This document shows positions 25,960-34,138 of a stretch of DNA of 64,000 nt, piece by piece. Source of the DNA: Catellatospora sp. TT07R-123 (lineage in GTDB: Bacteria; Actinomycetota; Actinomycetes; Mycobacteriales; Micromonosporaceae); contig NZ_BNEM01000001.1 of NCBI RefSeq assembly GCF_018327705.1, positions 186,001 through 250,000 of the forward strand, written 5' to 3'. The notes below the pieces were generated by a model that was not told where the DNA came from, did no database searches, and was given only the letters and a program-made list of their open reading frames with translations. Both the position numbers and the translations under genes were made by a program. Within the stretch, counting starts at the first letter, position 1. Each line of letters opens with the position of its first letter.

Positions 25960-27084
25960 ATGAACCGAACCGTCCGCAAGGTGAGCCGACGGCGGGATGC
26001 ACTGGTCCGCAACCTGGACTCGCGGCTGCCGCCCGATGCCGGCCCGTTGCAGGTGCTGGCCCAGGCCGCCGCGTCGCTGCTGCGCGAAGTGCCCGCCGAC
26101 GTCTGGTCCGCGGTCGTGCTGGACCCGTCCACGCTGCTCCACACCGGCGGCCTGTACACGCACGGCCTGCCCCACGACGTCATGCCGCGCCTGTTCGAGA
26201 TCGAGCATGTCGAGGCCGACGACGTCGACAGCCTGCGCAATCTCGCCACCCGCCCCGCCGCGGCCAGCGCCCTCAGCCGCTCCACCGGCGGCGACCTGGC
26301 CTCCAGCAGATACTTCACCGAGATCCTGCGTCCGCTGGGGCTCGCCGACGAGCTGCGGGTGCTGCTGCGCGAGGGCGGCCGGACGTGGGGGCTGCTGGTG
26401 CTGGCGCGGGCCGGGTCGGCCGGATTCGGCGACGACGACCTCCAGGTGGCCGCCGCGATCAGCGCACCGGCGGCGGGGGCGCTGCGGCGCTCGCTGCTGG
26501 CCGTCGGGCACGCTGACAGCGCCGCGCCCGACGCCCCCGGCATGATCGTCCTCGATGACGGCCACGACGTGGCCTCGGCCAGCCCGACCGCGCAGCACTG
26601 GCTCGGCGAGATCCAGGAGATCCCGGCCGCGCCGCCGGGCCGGCTGCCGTACGCGGTGGCGGCGATCGCGACCCGCACCCGGGCGGTGCCACCTGACACC
26701 GTGGTACGTGCCCGAGCCGCGACCCGGTCCCGGCAGTGGGTGTCCCTGTACGCCTGGCGCAGCGGGGGGCTGACCACGGTCGCGCTGGCCCCGCCGCAAC
26801 CCGGCGAGCTGGTCGCGCTGATCCTCGACGCCTACGGGCTGACCGCCCGCGAACACGACGTCACCCGGCAGGTGCTGCTCGGCCGGTCCACCGCGCAGAT
26901 CGCGGGCGCGCTGCGGATGTCGGCGCTGACCGTCCAGGACCACCTGAAGTCGGTTTTCGACAAGACGGGGGTACGCAGCCGCCGCGACCTGGTCGCCGAC
27001 GTGTTCTTCCGGCACTGCGCCCCGCGGCTGGACCACCCGGACCCGTCCACCGGCCGGCGGCTGCTGCACACGCCCGGCCGTTGA
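25960..27084 (+). CDS. LuxR-family regulator with GAF-like sensor region
   Basis: The 374-residue protein's N-terminal two thirds look GAF-like (VWSAVVLDPSTLL...WGLLVLARAGSAGFGDDDLQVAAAIS). The C-terminal GerE HTH is clear (YGLTAREHDVTRQVLLGRSTAQIAGALRMSALTVQDHLKSVFDKTGVRSRRDLV). This form is common in Actinobacteria as a helix-turn-helix regulator without known ligand. ATG 25960 has ACGGAG upstream. It follows the lipoprotein gene and precedes an MFS transporter 86 bp away, which it might regulate. Confidence 0.9.
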   Translation: MNRTVRKVSRRRDALVRNLDSRLPPDAGPLQVLAQAAASLLREVPADVWSAVVLDPSTLLHTGGLYTHGLPHDVMPRLFEIEHVEADDVDSLRNLATRPAAASALSRSTGGDLASSRYFTEILRPLGLADELRVLLREGGRTWGLLVLARAGSAGFGDDDLQVAAAISAPAAGALRRSLLAVGHADSAAPDAPGMIVLDDGHDVASASPTAQHWLGEIQEIPAAPPGRLPYAVAAIATRTRAVPPDTVVRARAATRSRQWVSLYAWRSGGLTTVALAPPQPGELVALILDAYGLTAREHDVTRQVLLGRSTAQIAGALRMSALTVQDHLKSVFDKTGVRSRRDLVADVFFRHCAPRLDHPDPSTGRRLLHTPGR

Positions 27085-27170
27085 CCGCGTCACCGGCCTG
27101 ACCGGTCTGCCGGGGCTCCCGGCCGCCGCGCGGTGTGGCCGGGGGACGCCGCGTCCGGCATGATCACCGG

Positions 27171-28364
27171 GTGAGCACTCGCACCACCGCCCCGGTCCGC
27201 ATGTCCCTGCTCCTCCTGGCGTACTTCGCCTTCATCAGCCTCGGGCTGCCCGACGGGCTGCTCGGCGTGGCGTGGCCGTCGATGAGCGCGGACCTGCACG
27301 TGTCCCGGGAGACGATCGGCCTGCTGCTCATCCCGGCGACCTGCGGCTACCTGGTGTCGACCGTGACCGCCGGGTTCGTGCTGGCCCGGCTCGGGGTCGG
27401 GCGGCTGCTCGCGGGCAGCACCGCGCTGGCCAGCGCGGCCCTGTTCGGGTACGGCCTGTCCCCCGCGATCGCGGTGACGATGACCGCCGCGCTGGCGGCG
27501 GGGCTGGCGGGCGGCGCGATCGACGCGGGCCTCAACGCGTACGCCGCCTCGGCGTTCGGCCCCCGGCACATGAACTGGCTGCACGCCTTCTTCGGCCTCG
27601 GCGTCGCGATGGGCCCGCTGATCATGACCGCCTCGATCCAGTACGCCGACGCGTGGCGCCCCGGCTACCTGCTCGTCGCCAGCGGGCAGGCCGCGCTCGC
27701 GCTGGCGTTCGCGCTCACCGCCCGGCAGTGGGCGCAGCGGCCCGCGTACGCGCAGCAGCCGCACGAGGCGCACGCCGGGCCGGTGCGCGCCCGCGACACC
27801 CTCGCGCTGCCCGCCGTGTGGTTCAGCGTGCTGACCATCGCCGTGTACGTCGCGCTGGAGGTCGCGGCGGGCCTGTTCGCGTACCAGCTGCTCACCGAGG
27901 GGCGCGGCATGGGCGACGCGGTCGCCGGCGTATGCGTGTCGCTGTACTGGGGCAGCCTGTTCGCCGGGCGGGTGCTCCAGGGCTTCGCCGCGCACCGGTT
28001 CCTGCCGGGCCGGGTGGTGATCTGGTCGATCGGCGGGATGGCGGCCGGAGCGGTGCTGGTCGCGATCCCGGGTCCGGGCTGGCTGGCCGCGTTCGGTTTC
28101 ATGGTCATCGGCTTCGCCGCGGCCGCGGTGTTCCCCATGTTCACCCTGCTGACCGCGGAGCGGGTCGGGGCGGCGCACGCCGACCGGACCATCGGGCTGC
28201 AGATGGCGGGCGCCGGGCTCGGCGGCTCGGTCATCCCGGCGGCCATCGGCGTCGTGATGGGCGCCGCCGGGGTCGAGGCCCTGGGCCCGTCGCTCGTGGT
28301 GCTCGCCGCGGCGCTGGTCGCCGCGTACCTCGCCGCGACCGGAGGCGCCCGCCGCCGGGCGTGA
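27171..28364 (+). CDS. MFS transporter
   Basis: The 397-residue protein has about 12 hydrophobic helices. The pattern (FISLGLPDGLLGVAWPSM, GAIDAGLNAYAASAFGPRHMNWLHAFFGLG) matches the FucP/YfkF-like branch of MFS proteins often annotated as sugar or fosmidomycin-type transporters. The start is GTG 27171, about 12 bases after a GTCCGG stretch with no strong ribosome site. Substrate and direction are unknown. It is flanked upstream by the LuxR gene on the same strand. Confidence 0.88.
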   Translation: MSTRTTAPVRMSLLLLAYFAFISLGLPDGLLGVAWPSMSADLHVSRETIGLLLIPATCGYLVSTVTAGFVLARLGVGRLLAGSTALASAALFGYGLSPAIAVTMTAALAAGLAGGAIDAGLNAYAASAFGPRHMNWLHAFFGLGVAMGPLIMTASIQYADAWRPGYLLVASGQAALALAFALTARQWAQRPAYAQQPHEAHAGPVRARDTLALPAVWFSVLTIAVYVALEVAAGLFAYQLLTEGRGMGDAVAGVCVSLYWGSLFAGRVLQGFAAHRFLPGRVVIWSIGGMAAGAVLVAIPGPGWLAAFGFMVIGFAAAAVFPMFTLLTAERVGAAHADRTIGLQMAGAGLGGSVIPAAIGVVMGAAGVEALGPSLVVLAAALVAAYLAATGGARRRA

Positions 28365-28494
28365 TGCGGCGGTGACACGGCGGCCGCGTTCCGGCCGAGC
28401 CGCGACCCGGCCGTCTGTCCACTGTGGTCCGCCGATTGTCCCGGCCTCCGCGTTTCACGGCATCCGCCTGGTTGCTCGTGGTTAGAGTGTCGGG

Positions 28495-29610
28495 ATGGCA
28501 CATCCTGGGGCGGTCGTGGTGGACGTGTCCAACGTCTGCTGGTCCGGTGACCTGGCCCCGCGCGCCCACGGCGCGCCGGGGCCGGTGCTCGGCCGGCTGG
28601 ACACCCTGATCACGGCGTGGCGCGGCCTGCACGGCGCCGACGCGCCGATGACGCTCGTGGCGGACCGGTCCCTGCGCCACTGCCTGCCGCCGCGGGACCG
28701 CTCCCGGTGGCCCTCGGTCGCCCGGGAGCTGGACATCCAGACCGCCCCGGTCGCGGACGAGCTCATCCTGCGGCAGGCGGCCGAGAGCGGCCTGTGGGTC
28801 GTCACCCGCGACCACTACCTCGACCACCGGCGCCACCATCGCTGGATCGAGCAGCACCCGGAACGCTTCCTGCGCTGGCGGGCCGACGGCCGGGCCGTGT
28901 CGTTCGAGCCGCTCGGCATCACCAGCGCCCCGCACCAGCTGGTCTCGCAGCACGAGGAGGCCAAGGAGCTCAAGCGGGTCGGCCTGGACACCAGGCGGCA
29001 CCGGGAGATCCTGCTGACGCGCTGGCGCTGCGCGAACCCGCGGTGCCTACAGGCGAGGCTGTGGCAGGACGCGCTGCTGCTGTGGCCGGAGGTCGACCGC
29101 GACGACCGCGCGACCTGCCCGAGCTGCCGGGCGCCGCTGACCGCGCTCGGCCCCCGCGCAGCTGTCCGTCAGCTCATCGTGTCGGCCGCCGACGATCCGG
29201 ACACCGAGATCATCCGCTTCCCGTTGGAGGCGGGCACCCCGGTGGTCCTCGGCCGCGGCCGGCTGGAGTGCGGGGTCAGCCTCGACGGGCTGCCCCGCTC
29301 CCCCGCCAGGATCAACCGGCTCAGCCGCCAGCACGTGGCGGTCCGGCTCGACGAACAGGGAGCGCTGTCTGTGGTGGACATGGAGTCGGCCAACGGCACC
29401 GAGGTGCGCAACCCGGGGGCGGCCGACTTCCGGCGCCTGAACCCGGGCGACTGGGTCAACGTCGCCGACCGCGGCCAGGTCCGGCTCGGCGGCGTGGTCG
29501 TCCTGGAGCTGTCGGGGCAGCGGTTCCTCGCCGACCCCAGGCGCCCGCCCGAGCACGACCACGAGGCCCCGGCCACGGAGATCTCGACCACGTACGAAGG
29601 GCGCCACTGA
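28495..29610 (+). CDS. NYN/PIN-type nuclease with zinc ribbon and FHA domain
   Basis: The 371-residue protein has three parts. Residues 1-150 have the NYN/Zc3h12a-like PIN fold: acidic VVVDVSN near the start, then VADELILRQAAESGLWVVTRDHYLDH, with the expected Asp residues for a metal-dependent RNase. Residues about 180-225 form a zinc ribbon (CANPRC...CPSC). Residues about 240-350 are an FHA domain with GRG, LSRQHV and NGT motifs, which reads phosphothreonine. ATG 28495 is the first gene of a five-gene operon; its TGA overlaps the next ATG. Likely an RNA-cleaving effector recruited by kinase-dependent phosphorylation; the cleavage role is inferred. Confidence 0.82.
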   Translation: MAHPGAVVVDVSNVCWSGDLAPRAHGAPGPVLGRLDTLITAWRGLHGADAPMTLVADRSLRHCLPPRDRSRWPSVARELDIQTAPVADELILRQAAESGLWVVTRDHYLDHRRHHRWIEQHPERFLRWRADGRAVSFEPLGITSAPHQLVSQHEEAKELKRVGLDTRRHREILLTRWRCANPRCLQARLWQDALLLWPEVDRDDRATCPSCRAPLTALGPRAAVRQLIVSAADDPDTEIIRFPLEAGTPVVLGRGRLECGVSLDGLPRSPARINRLSRQHVAVRLDEQGALSVVDMESANGTEVRNPGAADFRRLNPGDWVNVADRGQVRLGGVVVLELSGQRFLADPRRPPEHDHEAPATEISTTYEGRH

Positions 29611-30857
29611 TGCTCGTCGGTTTGACCCGCGTGGGGCCGCTGCGCCAGCGGGTGGACAAGTGCTTCACCGTCACCGGCGGCCGCCAGGCCCCACAGGCGG
29701 CGACGGTGGGCGGGATCCGGCTCGAACCCGCCAGACGCGACGGGCTCTGGTATGCCGTGACCCCGCTGACGTGGCTGGGCAGCCCCGACAGCCGCGACGC
29801 CTGGGCCGCCCAGCTGTCCCGGGCGATCGGCACGGTCGGCACCGGCGGCGCGGCGGTCCTGCCGACGACCGTGCCCGGCCCGGGCGGGATCACCCCCGCC
29901 GGCGGCGACGTGCACACCCTGGAGGTGGCCTCGCCCGCCGAGCAGGAGGTGCTGTGCAACCTGCTGCGGGAGCACGTCCCGCTGCTGGTCGCGCTGACCT
30001 GCCGGACCGGCACCGTAGCCACCAGCGGGTCGTACTGGCTGGCCACCTCCCGCGAGCACGTGGCGGCGCGCTACCTGGCCTCCACCGCGCCCATGCACCT
30101 GGAGCGGGTCATCACCGAGCTGCGGCGGGTGGACGGGGTGGCGCAGCTGGAGCGGATGGACGTGTTCCCGTCGAAGGAGGACGACGGCACGCTGACCGTC
30201 ACCGTGCGCTGCGTCGAGGGCGCGAGCGTGGCGGCCGCCCGGGCGCACGTGCTGCTGCTGGCCGCGCTGGCCATGCACGCCCGGCGCCTCGTGCAGGACG
30301 GGCGCCGGCTCGGCCACCTGCCGCAGCGGCGGCTGGAGGAGAACCGCGCCCGCGCCGTCGCCCGGGGGCTGAGCTCGCGCATGTCCAAGGACGGGCCGGG
30401 CAGCGCCCCGGTTCCGGCGCGGCAGCTGGCCCGGTCGCTGCTGACCGACACGCTGGCCAAGGAGCTGGACAACCTGAGGGCGACCTCGCAGGAGCTGTTC
30501 CCGCTCATCGCCGCCATCGACCTGCCCCAGCTCGGCCTGGCGCGGGCGGCGACCGAGGACGAGCTGCTGCGCGGGTGGGCCGCCGACCAGGGCGCGAAGT
30601 TCGCGGGCATCGCCGCGCACGTGCTGCTGAACCAGGGCCCCGGCGGTCCCTGCCTGACGGCGGCCGGCCAGCTCGCCCCGGGCCGGACCAGCCTGCTGCT
30701 CGACGAGTGGACCGCGATCATCGCCGCACGCAGGGGCGGGGTCGGGACGTCGGGCCCGGCCAAGCGGCCCGGCCAGCCCGCGGCGGGCAGCGGCCGGGGC
30801 GACCAGCCGCACCGGCGCAACGACCAGCGGCGACCAGGACGAGGAGACAACCGGTGA
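29610..30857 (+). CDS. Divergent GCS2-like (carboxylate-amine ligase) protein
   Basis: The 415-residue protein has no certain family, but its middle resembles bacterial glutamate-cysteine ligase type 2 (YbdK-like): REHVPLLVALTCRTGT, then YWLATSREHV, then MDVFPSKEDDGTLTVTVRC, then AARAHVLLLAALAMHARRL and NRARAVARGL. In GCS2 these correspond to the hydrophobic core helix, the substrate Arg/Asp strand and the final Asn-Ala helix. It may ligate an amino acid to a peptide or protein using ATP. The C-terminus is a basic low-complexity tail. ATG 29610 overlaps the upstream TGA and its own TGA overlaps the next GTG. The domain call is my inference. Confidence 0.6.
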   Translation: MLVGLTRVGPLRQRVDKCFTVTGGRQAPQAATVGGIRLEPARRDGLWYAVTPLTWLGSPDSRDAWAAQLSRAIGTVGTGGAAVLPTTVPGPGGITPAGGDVHTLEVASPAEQEVLCNLLREHVPLLVALTCRTGTVATSGSYWLATSREHVAARYLASTAPMHLERVITELRRVDGVAQLERMDVFPSKEDDGTLTVTVRCVEGASVAAARAHVLLLAALAMHARRLVQDGRRLGHLPQRRLEENRARAVARGLSSRMSKDGPGSAPVPARQLARSLLTDTLAKELDNLRATSQELFPLIAAIDLPQLGLARAATEDELLRGWAADQGAKFAGIAAHVLLNQGPGGPCLTAAGQLAPGRTSLLLDEWTAIIAARRGGVGTSGPAKRPGQPAAGSGRGDQPHRRNDQRRPGRGDNR

Positions 30858-32203
30858 CAGCCGCCGACATCGAGGTCGTGCTCGACATCCGCGAGTACCG
30901 GCAGGAGAAGGCGGGCCGGGCCCTGCTCGATCCGGCCGAGTTGCAGGCGCTGTGGGACCAGATCGAGGGCGCGCTGGTCGACCGCGACCTCAGCGCCCGG
31001 CCGGTGCACACCCTCGGCCACCCGAACGGCGACATCCACGTACGGGTCGTGCGGATCAATCCGGCCAGCAGCCCCGTCGTCAGTCCGGGCACCACGTTCC
31101 AGATCACGACGGTGCTGGACCCGCCGCAGATCCGCTACCGGTGCCAGCGCTGCCCGAAGTACGGGCCGTTCCTGTGCCGGGACTGCGGCGAGGACCGCTC
31201 GGCGCGCCTGTGCGACGACCACGTCCTGATCCTGGACGGCTCGCTGCTCCCGACCTGCGAGAAGCACCGCCCGACGTGCGCCGAGTGCGGCGGGACGGCC
31301 TCCTTCCGCTGCACCGGGCGCAGCTGCCGCTCGCAGAAGGCCCACTGCGACCGGCACCGGGTGGTGCACCCGCACGACCCCGACCACGCGTACTGCCCGT
31401 CCTGCTTCGCCGAGAAGTTCCCGCGCTGCGAGATCGGGTCGTGCCGCAACATCGGGGCGAGCCCGTGCGAGATCGTCGACGCGGGCGTGGACCCGTGCGG
31501 CGCCCGGGTGTGCGCCATGCATCTGCGCCGGTGGCAGGTGTTCGGGGGCGAGGCGCTGGGGCTGGCTCTATGTGCCCGGCACTCGCGCAGCCTGCCGCAG
31601 GTCACGGCGGAGGAGCTGGTGCGCCAGATCGTGGTCGCGACCTACAACCGGTCGCTGCGCCGCGGCGGCGCGGAGCCGCTGCCGAGCCTGCGCGGGTTCG
31701 CCCACAGCATCCGGCCCCGCCACGCCGCGCTCGCGCTCGACTTCGACTGGATCTTCTCCACCCTGTCCAAGCTGGAGAACGGGTTCGCCGCAGGCCCGGA
31801 CCGCGCGCGGCTGCGGCAGCTGCTACAGGAGCGCCGGGCCGGTGACCAGCGGGGCCGCGTACGCAAGCCCTGGCAGCAGGAGAAGCAGGAGATCGGCGGC
31901 GCCAACATGCGCGGCGCCCAGCTGGTGGAGCAGTTGCGGGCGCTGGTGCGGCAGGTGGTCCGCCACGACGCCGACGCGGTCGCCCGGTCGATCTCGCTGG
32001 CCAGCTACCGCGCGCCCCGGCAGGTGCAGGGGGCCGCCCAGCCGGGCCTGCTGTTCGTCAAGGTGCCCGAGCAGTACCGGGGCGCGTTCAAGGGCCGGGA
32101 CAGGGCGAACATCGACTTCTTCGCCCAGCAGCTGTCCCTTCAGGAGCCGGGTGGCGTGACAGTGCGGATCGACGACGACAAGCGCGGCGGGGGACACCGA
32201 TGA
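30854..32203 (+). CDS. Cysteine/histidine-rich zinc-binding protein
   Basis: The 449-residue protein has an N-terminal roughly 90 residues of mixed alpha/beta, then a dense metal-binding region (about 95-235) with repeated CxxC and CxxH pairs: CQRCPKYGPFLCRDCG, CDDH, CEKH, CAECG, CRSQKAHCDRH, CPSC, and CEIGSC. The spacing suggests three or more treble-clef, B-box or RING-like fingers. The C-terminal 200 residues are helical and basic. It is probably an adaptor or scaffold, possibly binding nucleic acid or protein. GTG 30854 overlaps the upstream stop (GTGA) after GAGGAG. No named family is recognised. Confidence 0.75.
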   Translation: MTAADIEVVLDIREYRQEKAGRALLDPAELQALWDQIEGALVDRDLSARPVHTLGHPNGDIHVRVVRINPASSPVVSPGTTFQITTVLDPPQIRYRCQRCPKYGPFLCRDCGEDRSARLCDDHVLILDGSLLPTCEKHRPTCAECGGTASFRCTGRSCRSQKAHCDRHRVVHPHDPDHAYCPSCFAEKFPRCEIGSCRNIGASPCEIVDAGVDPCGARVCAMHLRRWQVFGGEALGLALCARHSRSLPQVTAEELVRQIVVATYNRSLRRGGAEPLPSLRGFAHSIRPRHAALALDFDWIFSTLSKLENGFAAGPDRARLRQLLQERRAGDQRGRVRKPWQQEKQEIGGANMRGAQLVEQLRALVRQVVRHDADAVARSISLASYRAPRQVQGAAQPGLLFVKVPEQYRGAFKGRDRANIDFFAQQLSLQEPGGVTVRIDDDKRGGGHR

Positions 32204-34128
32204 TCAGTTCGAAGGATCACCGCGCGGTCGGCCTGCCCGCCCGGGGACTCATCTCGGGGCAGCGGATCGGTGTCGCACCGAACGCGGGGACGAGCGGTCC
32301 GGCGCTGCTGACCGTGGCGGCGGCGGGCGGTTCCCGCCACACGGCCGTCGACCTGGTCTCCCATCCCGACGTCCCGGCCCGGACCCTGGCCGTCGGTGAG
32401 GACCTGTTCCACCAGCTGAACCTCGGCGACGACGTCCCCTGGAGCATCTCGACGCGCCCGGTGGTCGAGGCGTCGCAGCTGGTCCTGGAGCTGCCGACCG
32501 AGCTCAAGCCCGAGGAGATCGAGCAGACCAAGACCCAGATCGCCGGGGCGGGACTGGCCGGCTCGCTGCTGTGGGTCGCGTCGAGCGGCGGTGACCTACT
32601 GCTGGACGTGGCGGACGTGCCGTACCGGGTGACCGAGGTCGGCACCGGCGGCCAGCGCGACGTGATCGCCCGGATCGGGCCGCGGACCAGGATCGAGCTG
32701 TTCGCGCCGGGCGTCAAGGCCGGTGTGGACATCGTGATCCTCGCCGATTGCAGCGGTTCCATGGACACCGAGGACATCCCCATCCCCCGCGAGTCGGCGC
32801 TGGCGTTGCGCCGTACCGGCGAGATCCGGCGGATGGAGGCGCTCCAGCAGGCGCTGCGGGATCTGCTGGAGGTGCGGCTGCGGGTGTCGGGCCGGGTGTC
32901 GCGGATCGCGATGCTGGGCTTCAACACCGCGGCCACGCCGCGCTTCCCCCGCCAGGGCGGCATGGCGCAGCTGGACGGCGACTCGCCGCCCGAGGTGATC
33001 GCGCAGTTCCGGGACGCGATCACGCTGCTGCGGGCCGACGGCGGCACCAGTATCGGCAACGCCCTGCACGCCGCCGCGGACCTGATCTACCAGCACGGCC
33101 GACCGGGCAACGACCGCCTGGTGATCCTGGTCAGCGACGGGGCCGACTGGGTCCCCCGCGGCGAGAAGGCCACCGGCGAGATCCTGGAGGCGACCACCGA
33201 ACCGGTCAGCCTGATGACCCACCTGCACCGCGACATGCACATCCGCCTGCACGCGCTCGGCATCAGCACCCGCGAGCTGTACCTGCGCAAGTATCGGGAC
33301 CAGGTCGGTTTCACCCCGAACCACGACCTGCTCCAGGAGCTGGTGAACGTCGGCGGCGGCGACCCGACCGCGATCGGCGGCCTCGACGTGCTGGTCGAAT
33401 ACTTCTCCGGGGTGGGCGCCGGGGTGACCCACCGGGTCCGGGGCCCGCTGTCGGCACCGGCCCAGCAGCAGCTCGACACCGCGGCCCGGGACCTGCTGCG
33501 CGCCGCCTCGACGCGGCACGGAGCCGCGCACATCAACCACGAGCTGGAGGAGATCGCCACGGCGCACGACCGGGTCGAGACCATCGCGTTGCGGGTGTTC
33601 GCCGGACCGGTCGTCGCGCGGCGCGAGTTCGTGATGGCGCTGGCGCCGCTGCGAGAACAGCTCGACCCGGCCGAACTGCCCGGCGTGCTGCGGCGCTCGC
33701 TGCGGCGGCTGGCCCCGGCGCTGCCGGAGGCCGCGCAGCCGCCGACGGTGCGCAGCTGGGCGAGCCTGGTCGGCAGCCTCGCCGGCATGGTGTCCGGGGA
33801 CAGCCCCGACCTGCGCGGGCTGGGGATCATGTGCCAGGCCACCAGTGAGGCGCCGATCGATCTGGCCGGGGCGGTGCTGCGCCGGCTCACGCTCGCGCTC
33901 GCGGCCATCGCCGACGAGATCGACCGGCTGCCGGATCGGGCCGAGCCTGCGGCCCCGGCCGGCCAGGCGGCTCCGACCGGCTCCGCGGCGACGACGGTGC
34001 CGGACGGCGACTCGCGCCGGGCCGCGGCCACCGAGGTCGACGACCTGCCGCTGACCCGGCCCGACACCGGCACCACCCTGCCCCAGCAGTCGAAGCCCGC
34101 CGCGGGCGGCTTCGTCTACCGCGACTAG
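32200..34128 (+). CDS. vWA-domain protein of the NYN-FHA/kinase operon
   Basis: The 642-residue protein's first roughly 165 residues look like a small beta-rich domain with a DLVSHPDVPARTLAVGEDL stretch. The vWA domain has an intact MIDAS: DCSGS (Asp183, Ser185, Ser187), the Thr in GGTSIGNAL, and Asp in VSDGAD. The C-terminal part is helical and ends in a Pro/Ala/Thr-rich tail. vWA proteins assemble complexes in a metal-dependent way and are often paired with MoxR ATPases or kinases; here no MoxR ATPase is present. ATG 32200 overlaps the previous TGA. It is probably the platform of the system. Confidence 0.85.
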   Translation: MISSKDHRAVGLPARGLISGQRIGVAPNAGTSGPALLTVAAAGGSRHTAVDLVSHPDVPARTLAVGEDLFHQLNLGDDVPWSISTRPVVEASQLVLELPTELKPEEIEQTKTQIAGAGLAGSLLWVASSGGDLLLDVADVPYRVTEVGTGGQRDVIARIGPRTRIELFAPGVKAGVDIVILADCSGSMDTEDIPIPRESALALRRTGEIRRMEALQQALRDLLEVRLRVSGRVSRIAMLGFNTAATPRFPRQGGMAQLDGDSPPEVIAQFRDAITLLRADGGTSIGNALHAAADLIYQHGRPGNDRLVILVSDGADWVPRGEKATGEILEATTEPVSLMTHLHRDMHIRLHALGISTRELYLRKYRDQVGFTPNHDLLQELVNVGGGDPTAIGGLDVLVEYFSGVGAGVTHRVRGPLSAPAQQQLDTAARDLLRAASTRHGAAHINHELEEIATAHDRVETIALRVFAGPVVARREFVMALAPLREQLDPAELPGVLRRSLRRLAPALPEAAQPPTVRSWASLVGSLAGMVSGDSPDLRGLGIMCQATSEAPIDLAGAVLRRLTLALAAIADEIDRLPDRAEPAAPAGQAAPTGSAATTVPDGDSRRAAATEVDDLPLTRPDTGTTLPQQSKPAAGGFVYRD

Positions 34129-34138
34129 GAACCGGCGG

